NCBI RefSeq assembly: GCF_020421205.1
Contig: NZ_JAIZZH010000004.1
Location: forward strand, 434,001-498,000
DNA length: 64,000 bases
Source of the DNA: Hymenobacter pini
GTDB taxonomy: Bacteria > Bacteroidota > Bacteroidia > Cytophagales > Hymenobacteraceae
Direction of reading: 5' to 3'
The position numbers were made by a program, and so were the translations under genes. Position 1 is the first letter of the stretch. The number at the start of each line of letters is the position of its first letter. The notes below the pieces were generated by a model. That model did not search any database, was not told the origin of the DNA, and saw only the letters and a list, made by a program, of their open reading frames with translations. Positions 49,349 through 57,954 of this stretch are shown here, piece after piece.

Positions 49349-50878
49349 CTACGGATTCACCCGCTCGTAGGCCCCGATATCCGGCGTGGTGGAGCTGCGG
49401 GGGCGGTTGAGCAGGTCGCGGGTGAGGCCGGACAGCGGCACGGCCTTGTTGCTGGCGGGCGAGAGGGTATCCAGCTGAAAATCCAGGGTTTTGCCCCGGA
49501 ACCGCAACGGCGTACTTTTAAACAAGAAGGTGGTGCCTTCCGCCGGGTTCAGAATGTTGCCGTTTTTGCGTTGGCCCAGCGCGGTGGTGTTGTCGTACTT
49601 CTTGGTTTTCAGCACGCTGTTGCTGATGCTGATGTTGCCGACGTACTGCTCCCCATCTACAAACTCCAGTTCCTCCCCCTCCCGCATTGAGCCCCACACG
49701 ATGGAGTTGCGCAGGCGCAGACTGGGCGCGGCGGTTTTCACCTGGTTATTTACTTTTACCGTGGCGGCCAGCAGCACCGAAGGCGTCTGGCGGTTGGCCA
49801 GAGTGCTGTAGTTGGCAATGGTGCAGTAATCGAGCTGCAGGCTACTGCCCAGAATACCTGTCACGGCCGTTTGCTCACAATTGGTCATCAGCACGTTGCG
49901 GGCCGTTACGTTACCACTGAACGCGTACAAGGCGGCCCCGTCGAGGGCAATCTGCACCCCGGCGTTGGTGAAGGCCTGCTTGGCGCTGCTGATGTTCTGA
50001 ATAACCGCGTTTTCCACTATCAGGCTCGGAAAGGGCCGCAATACCCGGGGGTTCAGCAGCAGCAGCCCGAAGGCACTGTTCTTGATTTCGGTGAAGCGCA
50101 CCACATTGTCGCGGCTGCTCGATAGGAACCAGATGCCGCCCCACTGCCCGGGCGTATCCTGGTACTGCTCCTCGCGCCGGTCGGCCTGGAAGCGCACGAA
50201 GTTGCGGTCCGTGGGTTTCAGCTCGGCGGTGGGCCGGAAGTCGGCATTGCAGCGCAGGGTACCGCCCACCAGCAGGGCCGCCCCGGCGTGGCTGTAGATG
50301 CGCGTGCCCGGCTCAATGGTCAGCGTTACGAGCGAATCCACGAAGGCGTAGTCGAAAATAACGTGGGGCTTATCGGCCTTCCAGATGGTATTGCGGCGGA
50401 TTTCTTCCTGATTGTGGAAGTAGGCATTCTGCCCGTAGCTGAGCAGCTTTACCACCTGGTCGTTGCCGTTGGTGTGGAACTTCAGGTCGTCCACCACCAG
50501 AAACGGCTTGAGGTCGGAGGGCGTGGGGTCGATGGTGGCGCGCACCAGCACCAGCAGGCTGTCCTTGCCCCGGATTTCCACGTCGCGGGCCATGAGGGTG
50601 GGCTCCCCGTTCACCAGCAGGCTATACGTTACGCCGGGCCGGCTCTGCAGGCTGATTTCCGCTACCCGCACGGCGCGGGCATTGCGGTTGTACACCCACA
50701 GCCGCTTGCTCACGGTACCCACCGAGGTGAATACCGTATCGAACTTCACCGTGTCCTGGGCAAACTCCAGCCGGGCGCTGCCGTCGGTGGTGATGATGTC
50801 CTCCTTGGGCTCACAGCCGGGCAGCAGCACCGTTGCCAGAGCCAGGAAAACGAACAGCAGCGGGAGCAGAAAGCGCAT
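49349..50878 (-). CDS. Beta-helix lipoprotein
   Basis: The 509-residue protein starts at ATG 50878 with a lipobox (TVLLPGCEPKE). A first beta domain (residues about 30-160) is followed by a right-handed parallel beta-helix: TLTIEPGTRIYSHAGAALLV, GIWFLSSSRDNVVRFTEIK, LLLLNPRVLRPFPSLIVENA, GAALYAFSGNVTARNVLM, LRLRNSIVWG. The end (LDFQLDTLSPASNKAVP, TTPDIGAYER) is shared by many choice-of-anchor proteins of Bacteroidota. Perhaps a cell surface polysaccharide-binding protein. Confidence 0.8.
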   Translation of the reverse strand: MRFLLPLLFVFLALATVLLPGCEPKEDIITTDGSARLEFAQDTVKFDTVFTSVGTVSKRLWVYNRNARAVRVAEISLQSRPGVTYSLLVNGEPTLMARDVEIRGKDSLLVLVRATIDPTPSDLKPFLVVDDLKFHTNGNDQVVKLLSYGQNAYFHNQEEIRRNTIWKADKPHVIFDYAFVDSLVTLTIEPGTRIYSHAGAALLVGGTLRCNADFRPTAELKPTDRNFVRFQADRREEQYQDTPGQWGGIWFLSSSRDNVVRFTEIKNSAFGLLLLNPRVLRPFPSLIVENAVIQNISSAKQAFTNAGVQIALDGAALYAFSGNVTARNVLMTNCEQTAVTGILGSSLQLDYCTIANYSTLANRQTPSVLLAATVKVNNQVKTAAPSLRLRNSIVWGSMREGEELEFVDGEQYVGNISISNSVLKTKKYDNTTALGQRKNGNILNPAEGTTFLFKSTPLRFRGKTLDFQLDTLSPASNKAVPLSGLTRDLLNRPRSSTTPDIGAYERVNP

Positions 50879-50909
50879 AACGGGTGATTGGTGAATGCTC
50901 TCTAAAACG

Positions 50910-51008
50910 GTCATCCTGAGCGGAGCGAAGGACCTTATCACGTTGCTACGAGTTCGTTTGGAAACACTCCCAAACGTTGATAAGGTCCTTCGCTCTGCTC
51001 AGGATGAC
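50910..51008. repeat. Dispersed inverted repeat GTCATCCTGAGC, copy 1
   Basis: Arms of 31 bp (50910-50940 and 50978-51008) differ at one position. The ends are GTCATCCTGAGC and GCTCAGGATGAC. It lies between prfA and the beta-helix gene. Confidence 0.9.
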
Positions 51009-51031
51009 AAACGGGTAAACAGGGGCAGCTA

Positions 51032-52102
51032 TTATCCTACGCCTTCCTGCAGGCGCTCGGCGCTTTCGGCAATGCGCAGCTGCTCCACAAACTCGTCGAT
51101 GTTGCCGTCCATTACCGACGACAGGTTGTACACCGTGAGGCCGATGCGGTGGTCGGTTACGCGGCCCTGGGGGTAGTTGTAGGTGCGGATTTTGTCCGAC
51201 CGGTCGCCGCCGCCAATCATGCTCTTGCGGGCCGCGCCTTCGGCTTCGTTCTTTTTGGCCAGCTCAATCTCGTAGAGGCGGGAGCGAAGTACCTGCAGGG
51301 CCTTATCAAAGTTCTTGAGCTGCGACTTCTGGTCCTGGCACTGGGCCACGATACCAGTGGGCAAGTGGGTGAGGCGCACGGCCGAGTAGGTAGTGTTTAC
51401 CGACTGCCCGCCGGGGCCCGACGACATAAACAGGTCCTTACGCACCTCGTTCATATCAATCTGCACGTCCAGTTCCTCGGCCTCGGGCATCACTACAATA
51501 GAAGCCACCGAGGTATGGATGCGGCCCTGGGTTTCGGTGGCCGGCACGCGCTGCACGCGGTGCACCCCCGATTCGAACTTGAGCTTGCCGTACACGTCCT
51601 CGCCCTTCACGGCCAGGATAATTTCCTTGTAGCCGCCCGAGGTGCCCTCGGTAGCGTCTACCAGTTCCATTTTCCAGTTCTGCTTTTCGGCGAAGCGCAT
51701 GTACATACGCTGCAGGTCGCCGGCAAAAATGGCCGCCTCATCCCCCCCGGCCCCGGCCCGGATTTCCATGATGATATCCTTGCTGTCGTTGGGGTCTTTG
51801 GGAATCAGCAGCTCCTTGATAACGGCTTCCAGGCGCTCCTGCTCGGGGTAGAGCAGTTCCAGCTCGTCCTTGGCCATCTGGCGGAAGTCCTCGTCCTTTT
51901 CGTTGGCAATGACCTCCTTGGCCCCGTCGATGTTGGCCAGCACGTTCTGGTACGCCTTATACTCGGTCACGATTTTGCCGAGGTCCTTGTATTCCTTATT
52001 GAGGGCCTTGAAGCGTTTCATGTCGCTCATGGCTTCGGGCTGGGTGAGCTGCTCGCTCACGTCCTCAAAGCGCTGTTGGATGGCCTCCAGTTTATCTAGC
52101 AT
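51032..52102 (-). CDS. prfA: Peptide chain release factor 1
   Basis: The 356-residue protein releases peptides at UAA and UAG. The stop-codon-reading PAT motif is in VQRVPATETQGRIHTS (about residue 187) and the GGQ motif is in SSGPGGQSVNTTYSAVRLTH (about 230). The N-terminal helices (MLDKLEAIQQRFEDVSEQL) and the IRAGAGGDEAAIFAGDL block are typical. It marks the housekeeping part of the chromosome. Confidence 0.97.
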   Translation of the reverse strand: MLDKLEAIQQRFEDVSEQLTQPEAMSDMKRFKALNKEYKDLGKIVTEYKAYQNVLANIDGAKEVIANEKDEDFRQMAKDELELLYPEQERLEAVIKELLIPKDPNDSKDIIMEIRAGAGGDEAAIFAGDLQRMYMRFAEKQNWKMELVDATEGTSGGYKEIILAVKGEDVYGKLKFESGVHRVQRVPATETQGRIHTSVASIVVMPEAEELDVQIDMNEVRKDLFMSSGPGGQSVNTTYSAVRLTHLPTGIVAQCQDQKSQLKNFDKALQVLRSRLYEIELAKKNEAEGAARKSMIGGGDRSDKIRTYNYPQGRVTDHRIGLTVYNLSSVMDGNIDEFVEQLRIAESAERLQEGVG

Positions 52103-52556
52103 CTTGCCTTCAGAAAATGTATGGGGAGTGCAAAGGTACGGAAACGAAGTCGTTGGTAAATAAGCAGGAAGTAGCTGGCGGCGACGATGCGTGCGGGACC
52201 GGCAGAACGGCCGTCAGGAATAACGATGCCATGCCGGCTGAATCCTCCGGAACGTCATGCTGAGCGCAGCCGGAGGCGGAGTCGAAGCATCTCTACCGCT
52301 TCGATTCCGCCATCTGAGTTAGCCAGAAGTAAAGATGCTTCGACTACGCTCCGCTTCGCTCAGCATGACGTTCTATAGTAAGGTTTTCCACACTCGTTCT
52401 GCGGTTCGTATCAGCCGGTAGAAATCGTAAATAATTCTTTTCCGGAAATGCGGGCCATTTCAAATAATTCCTACTTTGGCCAGCGTTAACCTCCTCAGGC
52501 ATATGGTCCGGCCCGGTGCTGCTCCTGCTTTTTACCCCGCTTCGCCCCTCTCTTTG
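52103..52556. other. Region between prfA and the threonine leader
   Basis: This divergent gap holds the prfA promoter side, the inverted repeat at 52251-52372 and an A+T-rich stretch (52420-52480) that probably contains the thr promoter. The best -7 candidate is CTACTTTG at 52471-52478, which is imperfect. No gene is visible before the leader peptide at 52557. Confidence 0.5.
52251..52372. repeat. Dispersed inverted repeat AACGTCATGCTGAGC, copy 2
   Basis: AACGTCATGCTGAGCG on the left pairs with CGCTCAGCATGACGTT on the right; inner parts carry GTCGAAGCATC and GATGCTTCGAC. It lies between prfA and the thr leader. Confidence 0.9.
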
Positions 52557-52592
52557 ATGGGTACCAGCACCACTATTACCACAACCCGCTAG
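52557..52592 (+). CDS. thrL: Threonine-rich leader peptide
   Basis: ATG at 52557 begins MGTSTTITTTR, then TAG at 52590. Six of 11 codons are threonine and one is isoleucine, the two amino acids made by this pathway. The enterobacterial thr leader contains the same STTITTT run. The last codons overlap segment 1 of the attenuator. Ribosome stalling at the threonine codons when charged tRNA-Thr is short would leave segment 2 free to pair with segment 3. Too short for gene finders. Confidence 0.85.
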   Translation: MGTSTTITTTR

Positions 52593-52688
52593 AGCGGGCT
52601 GCGGAACTTCTTACCCCTTCTGATTCGCCGCCCGCTTCGCCGGTACGCCTCCCACCCAGGAGGCCCCGGGCCGAAAGCGGGTTTTTTT
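52585..52688 (+). promoter_or_regulatory. Threonine attenuator with terminator and antiterminator
   Basis: Segment 1 is CCCGCT (52585-52590), overlapping the end of the leader peptide. Segment 2 is AGCGGGC (52593-52599). Segment 3 is GCCCGCTT (52630-52637). Segment 4 is AAGCGGG (52675-52681), followed by seven T (52682-52688). 1:2 and 3:4 pairing gives a terminator, with an inner GCCTCC/GGAGGC stem. 2:3 pairing (7 bp) gives the antiterminator. thrA begins 24 bases later. All parts of a classical ribosome-stalling attenuator are present. Confidence 0.85.
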
Positions 52689-52712
52689 ACGCCCATCACG
52701 TAACGAACTACT

Positions 52713-55151
52713 ATGCAGGTACTGAAATTCGGCGGCTCCTCCGTCGCCACGGCCGACAACATGCAGCGGGTACTTGACCTGGCCCAGGCCGCCGCCCGCC
52801 AGGCTGCCACCGTGGTGGTGGTATCGGCCCTGGGCGGCGTTACCGACCAGCTGATTGCGGCCGGCCGCCGCGCCGCCGCCCACAACGACACCTACCGCCC
52901 CCTGCTGCGCGAGCTGGAACAGCGCCACCTGGAGGCGGCCCGCGGCCTGCTGCCCATTTCCGGCCAGAGCGCCGTGCTGAGCCAGGTAAAAACCAGCTGC
53001 AACGAGCTGGAAAGCCTCTGCGACGGAATCTTTGCCCTGGGCGAGCTGTCGGCCCGCACCCTGGACCGGTTGGTGAGCTACGGGGAGCTGCTGTCGTCGC
53101 GGCTGGTGGCGGCGGGACTGGCGGCCCGGGGAGCGGCCCACCAGTGGCTGGATAGTCGTCAGCTTATCCGCACCGATGCCCGCTACGGCCACGCCGCCGT
53201 GGATTTCGCCACCACCAACCCGCTCATTCAGGCGGCCGTGACGGGCGAGGTGGCGCTGTACGTGGCCCCCGGTTTCGTGGCCGCCGCCCCCGACGGCAGC
53301 ACCACCACCCTGGGCCGCGGCGGCTCCGACTACACGGCCGCCATCTTCGCCGGGGCGCTGGGGGCCTCCACGCTGGAAATTTGGACCGACGTGAGCGGGA
53401 TGATGACGGCCGACCCGCGGCTGGTGCGGGCCGCCCAACCTATTCCGCGCATCAGCTACCAGGAGGCCATGGAACTCTCGCACTTCGGGGCCAAGGTGCT
53501 GTACCCGCCCACCATTCAGCCGGTCATGCGGGCCGGTATTCCGCTCTGGATCAAGAACACCTTCGCCCCCACCGACGCCGGCACGCTGGTGGAGGTGGCC
53601 CCGCCCGCCAACCACGCCTTCGTGCGGGGCATTTCCAGCATCGGGCCCATTTCGTTGCTGCGGCTGGAAGGCAGCGGCATGGTGGGCGTGCCGGGCTTCT
53701 CGCGGCGGCTGTTTGCGGCCCTGGCCCAGGAGCAGGTAAACGTGGTGCTCATCACCCAAAGCTCCTCCGAGCACTCCATCTGCGTGGCCGTAAGCACCCC
53801 CGATGCCGACCGGGCCCAGCAGGCCGCCGACCAGGAGTTTGCCGCCGAAATCGGCCGCGGCCTGCTCGACCCGCTCGACCGGGAGGACGAACTGGCCGTG
53901 GTGGCGCTGGTGGGCGAGCAGATGAAAAACCACCCGGGCATCAGCGGGCGGCTGTTTGGGGCGCTGGGCCAGAACGGGGTGAACATCCGGGCCATTGCCC
54001 AGGGCTCATCGGAGAAGAATATTTCGACGGTAATCCGGCAGCAGGACGTGCGCAAGGCCATTAACGTGCTGCACGAAACCTTCTTCGAGGCCACTACCCG
54101 GCAGGTGAACGTGGTGGTGGCGGGCGTGGGCAACGTGGGCCGCAAGCTGCTGGAGCAGTTGCAGCGCCAGCAGCCCTGGCTGCGCGAGAAGCTTCGCCTG
54201 AACCTGCGGGTGGTGGGCCTGGCCAACAGCCGGCAGTTTGTGCTGCAGGAGGACGGCCTCGACCTGGCCGACTGGGAAGCCGCCCTGGCCGCCGGCCCGG
54301 CCCTGAACCTCACCCGCCTCACCACCGAGCTGCTGGCCCTGAACCTGCGCAACACGGTGTTCGTGGACGTGACGGCCAGCGCCGACGTGGCCCAGGTGTA
54401 CGAGCAGCTGCTGGCCCGCTCGGTGGCGGTGGTGGCCTGCAACAAGGTGGCGGCCTCGGCCGAGTACGCGCGGTACGCCCGCCTCAAAAGCCTGGCCCAG
54501 GAGTTCAACACCCAGTTCCTGTTTGAAACCAACGTGGGCGCGGGCCTGCCCATCATCGGCACGCTCGGCGACCTGCTGCGCAGCGGCGACGAGGTGCAGC
54601 GCATGCAGGCGGTGCTGTCGGGCACGCTCAACTTCGTGTTCAATAACTACGACGGCACCCGGCCCTTTGCCGAGGTGGTGCGCCAGGCCCAGCAGGAAGG
54701 CTACACCGAGCCCGACCCCCGCCTCGACCTGACCGGGGTGGACGTAGCCCGCAAAATCCTGATTCTGGCCCGGGAAGCCGGCCACCCGCTGGAAATGCCC
54801 GACGTGCAGAACGACTCCTTCCTGCCCGCCGCCTGCTTGGAAGGCGACGTACCAGCCTTCTACGAGCAGCTGACCGCCCACGAGGCCCACTTCCGCCGCC
54901 TCTACGACGAAGCCGCCGCCCAGGGCTGCAAGCTCCGCTTCGTAGCCAGTTTCGAAAACGGCCAAGCCCGCGTGGGCCTGCAAAGCGTAGCCCCCGGCCA
55001 CGACCTGTACAGCCTGCAGGGCAAGGACAACGCCGTGCTATTCTTCACCAACCGCTACGTGGAGCAGCCCCTGGTTATCAAAGGGGCCGGCGCCGGCGCC
55101 GAGGTAACCGCCTCCGGCGTGTTTGCCGACGTGCTGCGCGCGGCGCATTGA
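52713..55151 (+). CDS. thrA: Bifunctional aspartate kinase/homoserine dehydrogenase I
   Basis: The 812-residue protein carries out the first and third steps from aspartate to threonine and methionine. The kinase is at residues 1-290 (VLKFGGSSVATADNM, TTLGRGGSDYTAAIFAGALG). Two ACT domains (about 310-460) should give feedback inhibition, probably by threonine. The homoserine dehydrogenase begins at about residue 467 (VVVAGVGNVGRKLLEQL) and contains NVGAGLPIIGTLGDLLRSGD and GTLNFVFNNYDG. Expression is likely set by the upstream threonine attenuator. Confidence 0.97.
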   Translation: MQVLKFGGSSVATADNMQRVLDLAQAAARQAATVVVVSALGGVTDQLIAAGRRAAAHNDTYRPLLRELEQRHLEAARGLLPISGQSAVLSQVKTSCNELESLCDGIFALGELSARTLDRLVSYGELLSSRLVAAGLAARGAAHQWLDSRQLIRTDARYGHAAVDFATTNPLIQAAVTGEVALYVAPGFVAAAPDGSTTTLGRGGSDYTAAIFAGALGASTLEIWTDVSGMMTADPRLVRAAQPIPRISYQEAMELSHFGAKVLYPPTIQPVMRAGIPLWIKNTFAPTDAGTLVEVAPPANHAFVRGISSIGPISLLRLEGSGMVGVPGFSRRLFAALAQEQVNVVLITQSSSEHSICVAVSTPDADRAQQAADQEFAAEIGRGLLDPLDREDELAVVALVGEQMKNHPGISGRLFGALGQNGVNIRAIAQGSSEKNISTVIRQQDVRKAINVLHETFFEATTRQVNVVVAGVGNVGRKLLEQLQRQQPWLREKLRLNLRVVGLANSRQFVLQEDGLDLADWEAALAAGPALNLTRLTTELLALNLRNTVFVDVTASADVAQVYEQLLARSVAVVACNKVAASAEYARYARLKSLAQEFNTQFLFETNVGAGLPIIGTLGDLLRSGDEVQRMQAVLSGTLNFVFNNYDGTRPFAEVVRQAQQEGYTEPDPRLDLTGVDVARKILILAREAGHPLEMPDVQNDSFLPAACLEGDVPAFYEQLTAHEAHFRRLYDEAAAQGCKLRFVASFENGQARVGLQSVAPGHDLYSLQGKDNAVLFFTNRYVEQPLVIKGAGAGAEVTASGVFADVLRAAH

Positions 55152-55329
55152 CCCTACCCCCGGCCCCTCCGGGAGAGGGGTGCGTTCAACGATTTAATTG
55201 TATGACTCTTCTTTTCATAGAAAAAGGGGCATTCAATGAATCTTAAGCAGGTCCTTTTCCTAGGAGAAAAGGTTAATTACTCCTTTTGTCTTCTGGCACC
55301 CCTCTCCCGGAGGGGAGGGGGGTGGGGCC
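55151..55329. repeat. Long inverted-repeat element between thrA and thrB
   Basis: CCTCCGGGAGAGGGGTGC on the left pairs with GCACCCCTCTCCCGGAGG on the right, around an A+T-richer centre of about 110 bases. The outer parts also pair partly. It starts at the thrA stop. Confidence 0.85.
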
Positions 55330-55367
55330 CTTGTTGACACAGCTTCCTTTAATTATTACCCATTAAC

Positions 55368-56306
55368 ATGCCGCTTTCCACTGATTCCATCTCCCTTCTT
55401 GCCCCGGCTACCGTGGCGAATGTGGTGTGCGGATTTGACGTGCTGGGGTTTGCCCTGCACGAGCCCAACGACGAAATGCACCTGCGCCTGACCGACGAGC
55501 CGGGGGTACGAATTATCAATGATGATGACTTTGGCCTGCCTACCGAACCTGCCCGTAACGTGGCGGGGGCGGCGCTGCTGGCCATGCTGCGGGCCGTGCC
55601 CGAGGTGACGGGCGTGGAGGTGCGCATTCGCAAGCACATCCGGCCCGGCAGCGGCATCGGGAGCAGCGCGGCCAGCGCGGCGGGGGCCGTGGTGGGGCTG
55701 AACCACCTGCTGGCGGGCCGATTCACCAAGCCCGAGCTGGTGGAGTTTGCCATGTACGGGGAGGAAGTGGCCTCCGGCGTGCGCCACGCCGACAATATTG
55801 CCCCGGCCATCTACGGCGGCGTAACGCTCATCCGCTCCACCACGCCCGCCCCCGATGTGGTGCCGCTGGACGCCCCGCCGTTATTCGTGACGGTGGTGCA
55901 CCCCCAGATTGAGGTAAAAACCTCCGACGCCCGCCAGATTCTCAAGCAGCAGGTGCCCCTGCGCGACGCCGTGCGGCAGTGGGGCAACGTGGGCGCGCTG
56001 GTGGCCGGCCTGCTCAAGCACGATTATGCCCTCATCGGCCGGGCCCTGGAAGACGTGATTGTGGAGCCCGTGCGCAGTATTCTGATTCCGGGGTTTGAGC
56101 AGGTGAAAAGCGGCAGCCGCGCCGCCGGGGCGCTGGGCGGCGGCATTTCCGGCTCGGGCCCCTCCCTGTTCATGCTCAGCCAGCACGAAGCCACCGCCCA
56201 GGCCGTGGCCGAGGTAATGCGCACCACCTATGAGCAGCTGGGCCTCGATTACTACGTGTACCAGACGACTATCAACACAACCGGCTGCCGGATTCTGCCC
56301 GCCTGA
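55368..56306 (+). CDS. thrB: Homoserine kinase
   Basis: The 312-residue GHMP kinase phosphorylates homoserine. It has the family's SLLAPATVANVVCGFDVLGFAL start, the ATP-binding loop RPGSGIGSSAASAAGAVVGL (about residue 90), and the C-terminal GAGISGSGPSLF type motif, here GGGISGSGPSLFML. It lies between thrA and thrC, but not closely packed: gaps of 216 and 243 bases hold inverted repeats. Confidence 0.95.
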   Translation: MPLSTDSISLLAPATVANVVCGFDVLGFALHEPNDEMHLRLTDEPGVRIINDDDFGLPTEPARNVAGAALLAMLRAVPEVTGVEVRIRKHIRPGSGIGSSAASAAGAVVGLNHLLAGRFTKPELVEFAMYGEEVASGVRHADNIAPAIYGGVTLIRSTTPAPDVVPLDAPPLFVTVVHPQIEVKTSDARQILKQQVPLRDAVRQWGNVGALVAGLLKHDYALIGRALEDVIVEPVRSILIPGFEQVKSGSRAAGALGGGISGSGPSLFMLSQHEATAQAVAEVMRTTYEQLGLDYYVYQTTINTTGCRILPA

Positions 56307-56316
56307 TGCCTGCCTG

Positions 56317-56352
56317 ATGTAGAGACGCGACACTTCGTGTCTCGTCGTTGAA
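56317..56352. repeat. Short dispersed repeat of the GTAGAGACGCGA type
   Basis: TGTAGAGACGCGACAC...GTGTCTC forms a small hairpin right after the thrB stop. The sequence type is one I recognise as dispersed in several bacterial genomes; it lies next to the next inverted repeat. Confidence 0.5.
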
Positions 56353-56363
56353 CAACCCGGACC

Positions 56364-56501
56364 GAACGTCATGCTGAGCGTAGCGAAGCATCTCGCGTGC
56401 TGACATTGACAAATCGTCGAACGATAACCGCTCCGTAGCCCAGGGTTTAAACCCTGGGCTAGTGACGCAACGATGCTTCGCTGCGCCACTGCATGACGTT
56501 C
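56364..56501. repeat. Dispersed inverted repeat GAACGTCATGCTGAGCG, copy 3, with a nested palindrome
   Basis: GAACGTCATGCTGAGCG on the left pairs with the GCATGACGTTC end on the right, and GCGAAGCATC with GATGCTTCGC. Inside lies a perfect 26-bp palindrome (56436-56461), TAGCCCAGGGTTT with its complement. It lies between thrB and thrC. Confidence 0.85.
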
Positions 56502-56549
56502 CACTCTAATCACCAGACGGCCTCTCCTCGCCTTCACAACTCAACCGCC

Positions 56550-57842
56550 ATGCATTACTATAGCCTCAACCGCCAATCGGAGCCCGTTGATTTTCGGACG
56601 GCGGCCGTGGCGGGGCAGGCCCCGGACGGGGGTCTGTACTTCCCCGAAACCATTCCGCGCTTCCCGGCCGACTTCCTGGCCCAGCTGCCCCACCTGACGG
56701 CGGCCGAGCTGGCCCTGACTGTCCTGCGGCCCTACGTGGGCAGCACCATTCCGGAGCCGGAGCTGGCCCGCATCTGCGCCGAAACTGTGGACTTCCCACT
56801 GCCGGTGGTACCCGTAACGGACCGCATCAGCGCGCTGGAGCTGTTTCACGGGCCCACGCTGGCGTTTAAGGACGTGGGGGCCCGGTTTATGAGCCGTTGC
56901 CTGGGCTACTTTTCCCGCCACGAAACCCGGCCCGTTACGGTGCTGGTGGCTACCTCCGGCGACACCGGCGGGGCCGTGGCCAGCGGATTTCTGGGCGTGC
57001 CGGGCGTGGAGGTAGTGATTCTGTACCCGCAGGGCCGGGTGAGCCTGGTGCAGGAGCAGCAGCTCACGGCCCTGGGCCAGAACATCCGGGCCCTGGAGGT
57101 GCGCGGCAACTTCGACGACTGCCAGCGGCTGGTGAAGCAGGCCTTCCGCGACGATCCATTGCGGCAGCGGCGGCAGCTCACCTCAGCTAACTCCATCAAC
57201 GTGGCCCGCTGGCTGCCCCAGCAGGTGTATTACGTGGCGGCGCTGGCCCAGTGGCCCCACGCGCAGCCGCCGGTGGTGGCCGTGCCCAGCGGCAACTTCG
57301 GCAACCTGTGCGCCGGGCTGCTGGCCTACGCCTCGGGGCTGCCGGTGGCCCACTTCGTGGCCGCCTGCAACCAGAACGACGCCGTGCCCCGCTACCTGCA
57401 GTCGGGCCAGTACGCCGCCCAGCCGGCCGTGGCCACCCTCTCCAACGCCATGGACGTGGGCGACCCGAGCAACTTCGGCCGCATTCTGGAGCTATTTGGG
57501 CACCAGTACCCGGTGCTGCGCGAGCTGCTGAGCGGCTACACCGTGTCGGACGCCGACACCACGGCCACCATTGCCCGGGTGTTCCAGGAAACCGGCTACG
57601 TACTCGACCCGCACGGGGCTGTGGCTTACTTTGCGCTGGAGGAGTATCTGCGCCACCACCCGGCGCAGCGCGGCCTGTTCCTCGAAACCGCCCACCCGGT
57701 GAAATTCCCCGCGGCCGTGGAAGCCGCCACCGGCCAGCCGGTGCCACTGCCGCCCAGCCTGGCCACGCTCATGCAACAACCCAAACAAAGCACCCTGCTG
57801 GAACCGGAATACGACGCCTTGCGGGCATATTTGTGGGAGTAA
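56550..57842 (+). CDS. thrC: Threonine synthase
   Basis: The 430-residue PLP enzyme converts O-phosphohomoserine to threonine. The start at 56550 gives MHYYSLNRQSEPVDF. The PLP lysine is Lys107 in FHGPTLAFKDVGARF. Other motifs are VLVATSGDTGGAVASGF, VPSGNFGNLCAG and NAMDVGDPSNFGR. It is the last gene of the threonine cluster. An inverted repeat follows. Confidence 0.96.
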   Translation: MHYYSLNRQSEPVDFRTAAVAGQAPDGGLYFPETIPRFPADFLAQLPHLTAAELALTVLRPYVGSTIPEPELARICAETVDFPLPVVPVTDRISALELFHGPTLAFKDVGARFMSRCLGYFSRHETRPVTVLVATSGDTGGAVASGFLGVPGVEVVILYPQGRVSLVQEQQLTALGQNIRALEVRGNFDDCQRLVKQAFRDDPLRQRRQLTSANSINVARWLPQQVYYVAALAQWPHAQPPVVAVPSGNFGNLCAGLLAYASGLPVAHFVAACNQNDAVPRYLQSGQYAAQPAVATLSNAMDVGDPSNFGRILELFGHQYPVLRELLSGYTVSDADTTATIARVFQETGYVLDPHGAVAYFALEEYLRHHPAQRGLFLETAHPVKFPAAVEAATGQPVPLPPSLATLMQQPKQSTLLEPEYDALRAYLWE

Positions 57843-57867
57843 ATGCGTTGTTGCCGGTTACTGTATC

Positions 57868-57954
57868 TGTCATCCTGAGCGGAGCGAAGAGCCTTATCAC
57901 GTTGTAACGATTCGTTCTGGTGTGATATGGTCCTTCGCTCCGCTCAGGATGACA
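57868..57954. repeat. Dispersed inverted repeat GTCATCCTGAGC, copy 4
   Basis: TGTCATCCTGAGCGGAGCGA on the left pairs with TCGCTCCGCTCAGGATGACA on the right. Same subfamily as copy 1 (50910-51008). It lies after thrC. Confidence 0.9.

Noticed and set aside
50879..50941. Longer N-terminus MIRSFAPLRMT for the beta-helix lipoprotein
   Set aside because: These codons come from the dispersed repeat; the lipoprotein signal starts at 50878.
52253..52712. Riboswitch (for example lysine type) before thrA
   Set aside because: The Thr-rich leader peptide and the four-segment alternative pairing explain the region; I see no lysine riboswitch core.
56364..56501. Insertion sequence between thrB and thrC
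   Set aside because: No transposase frame is present; it is a short non-coding inverted repeat.
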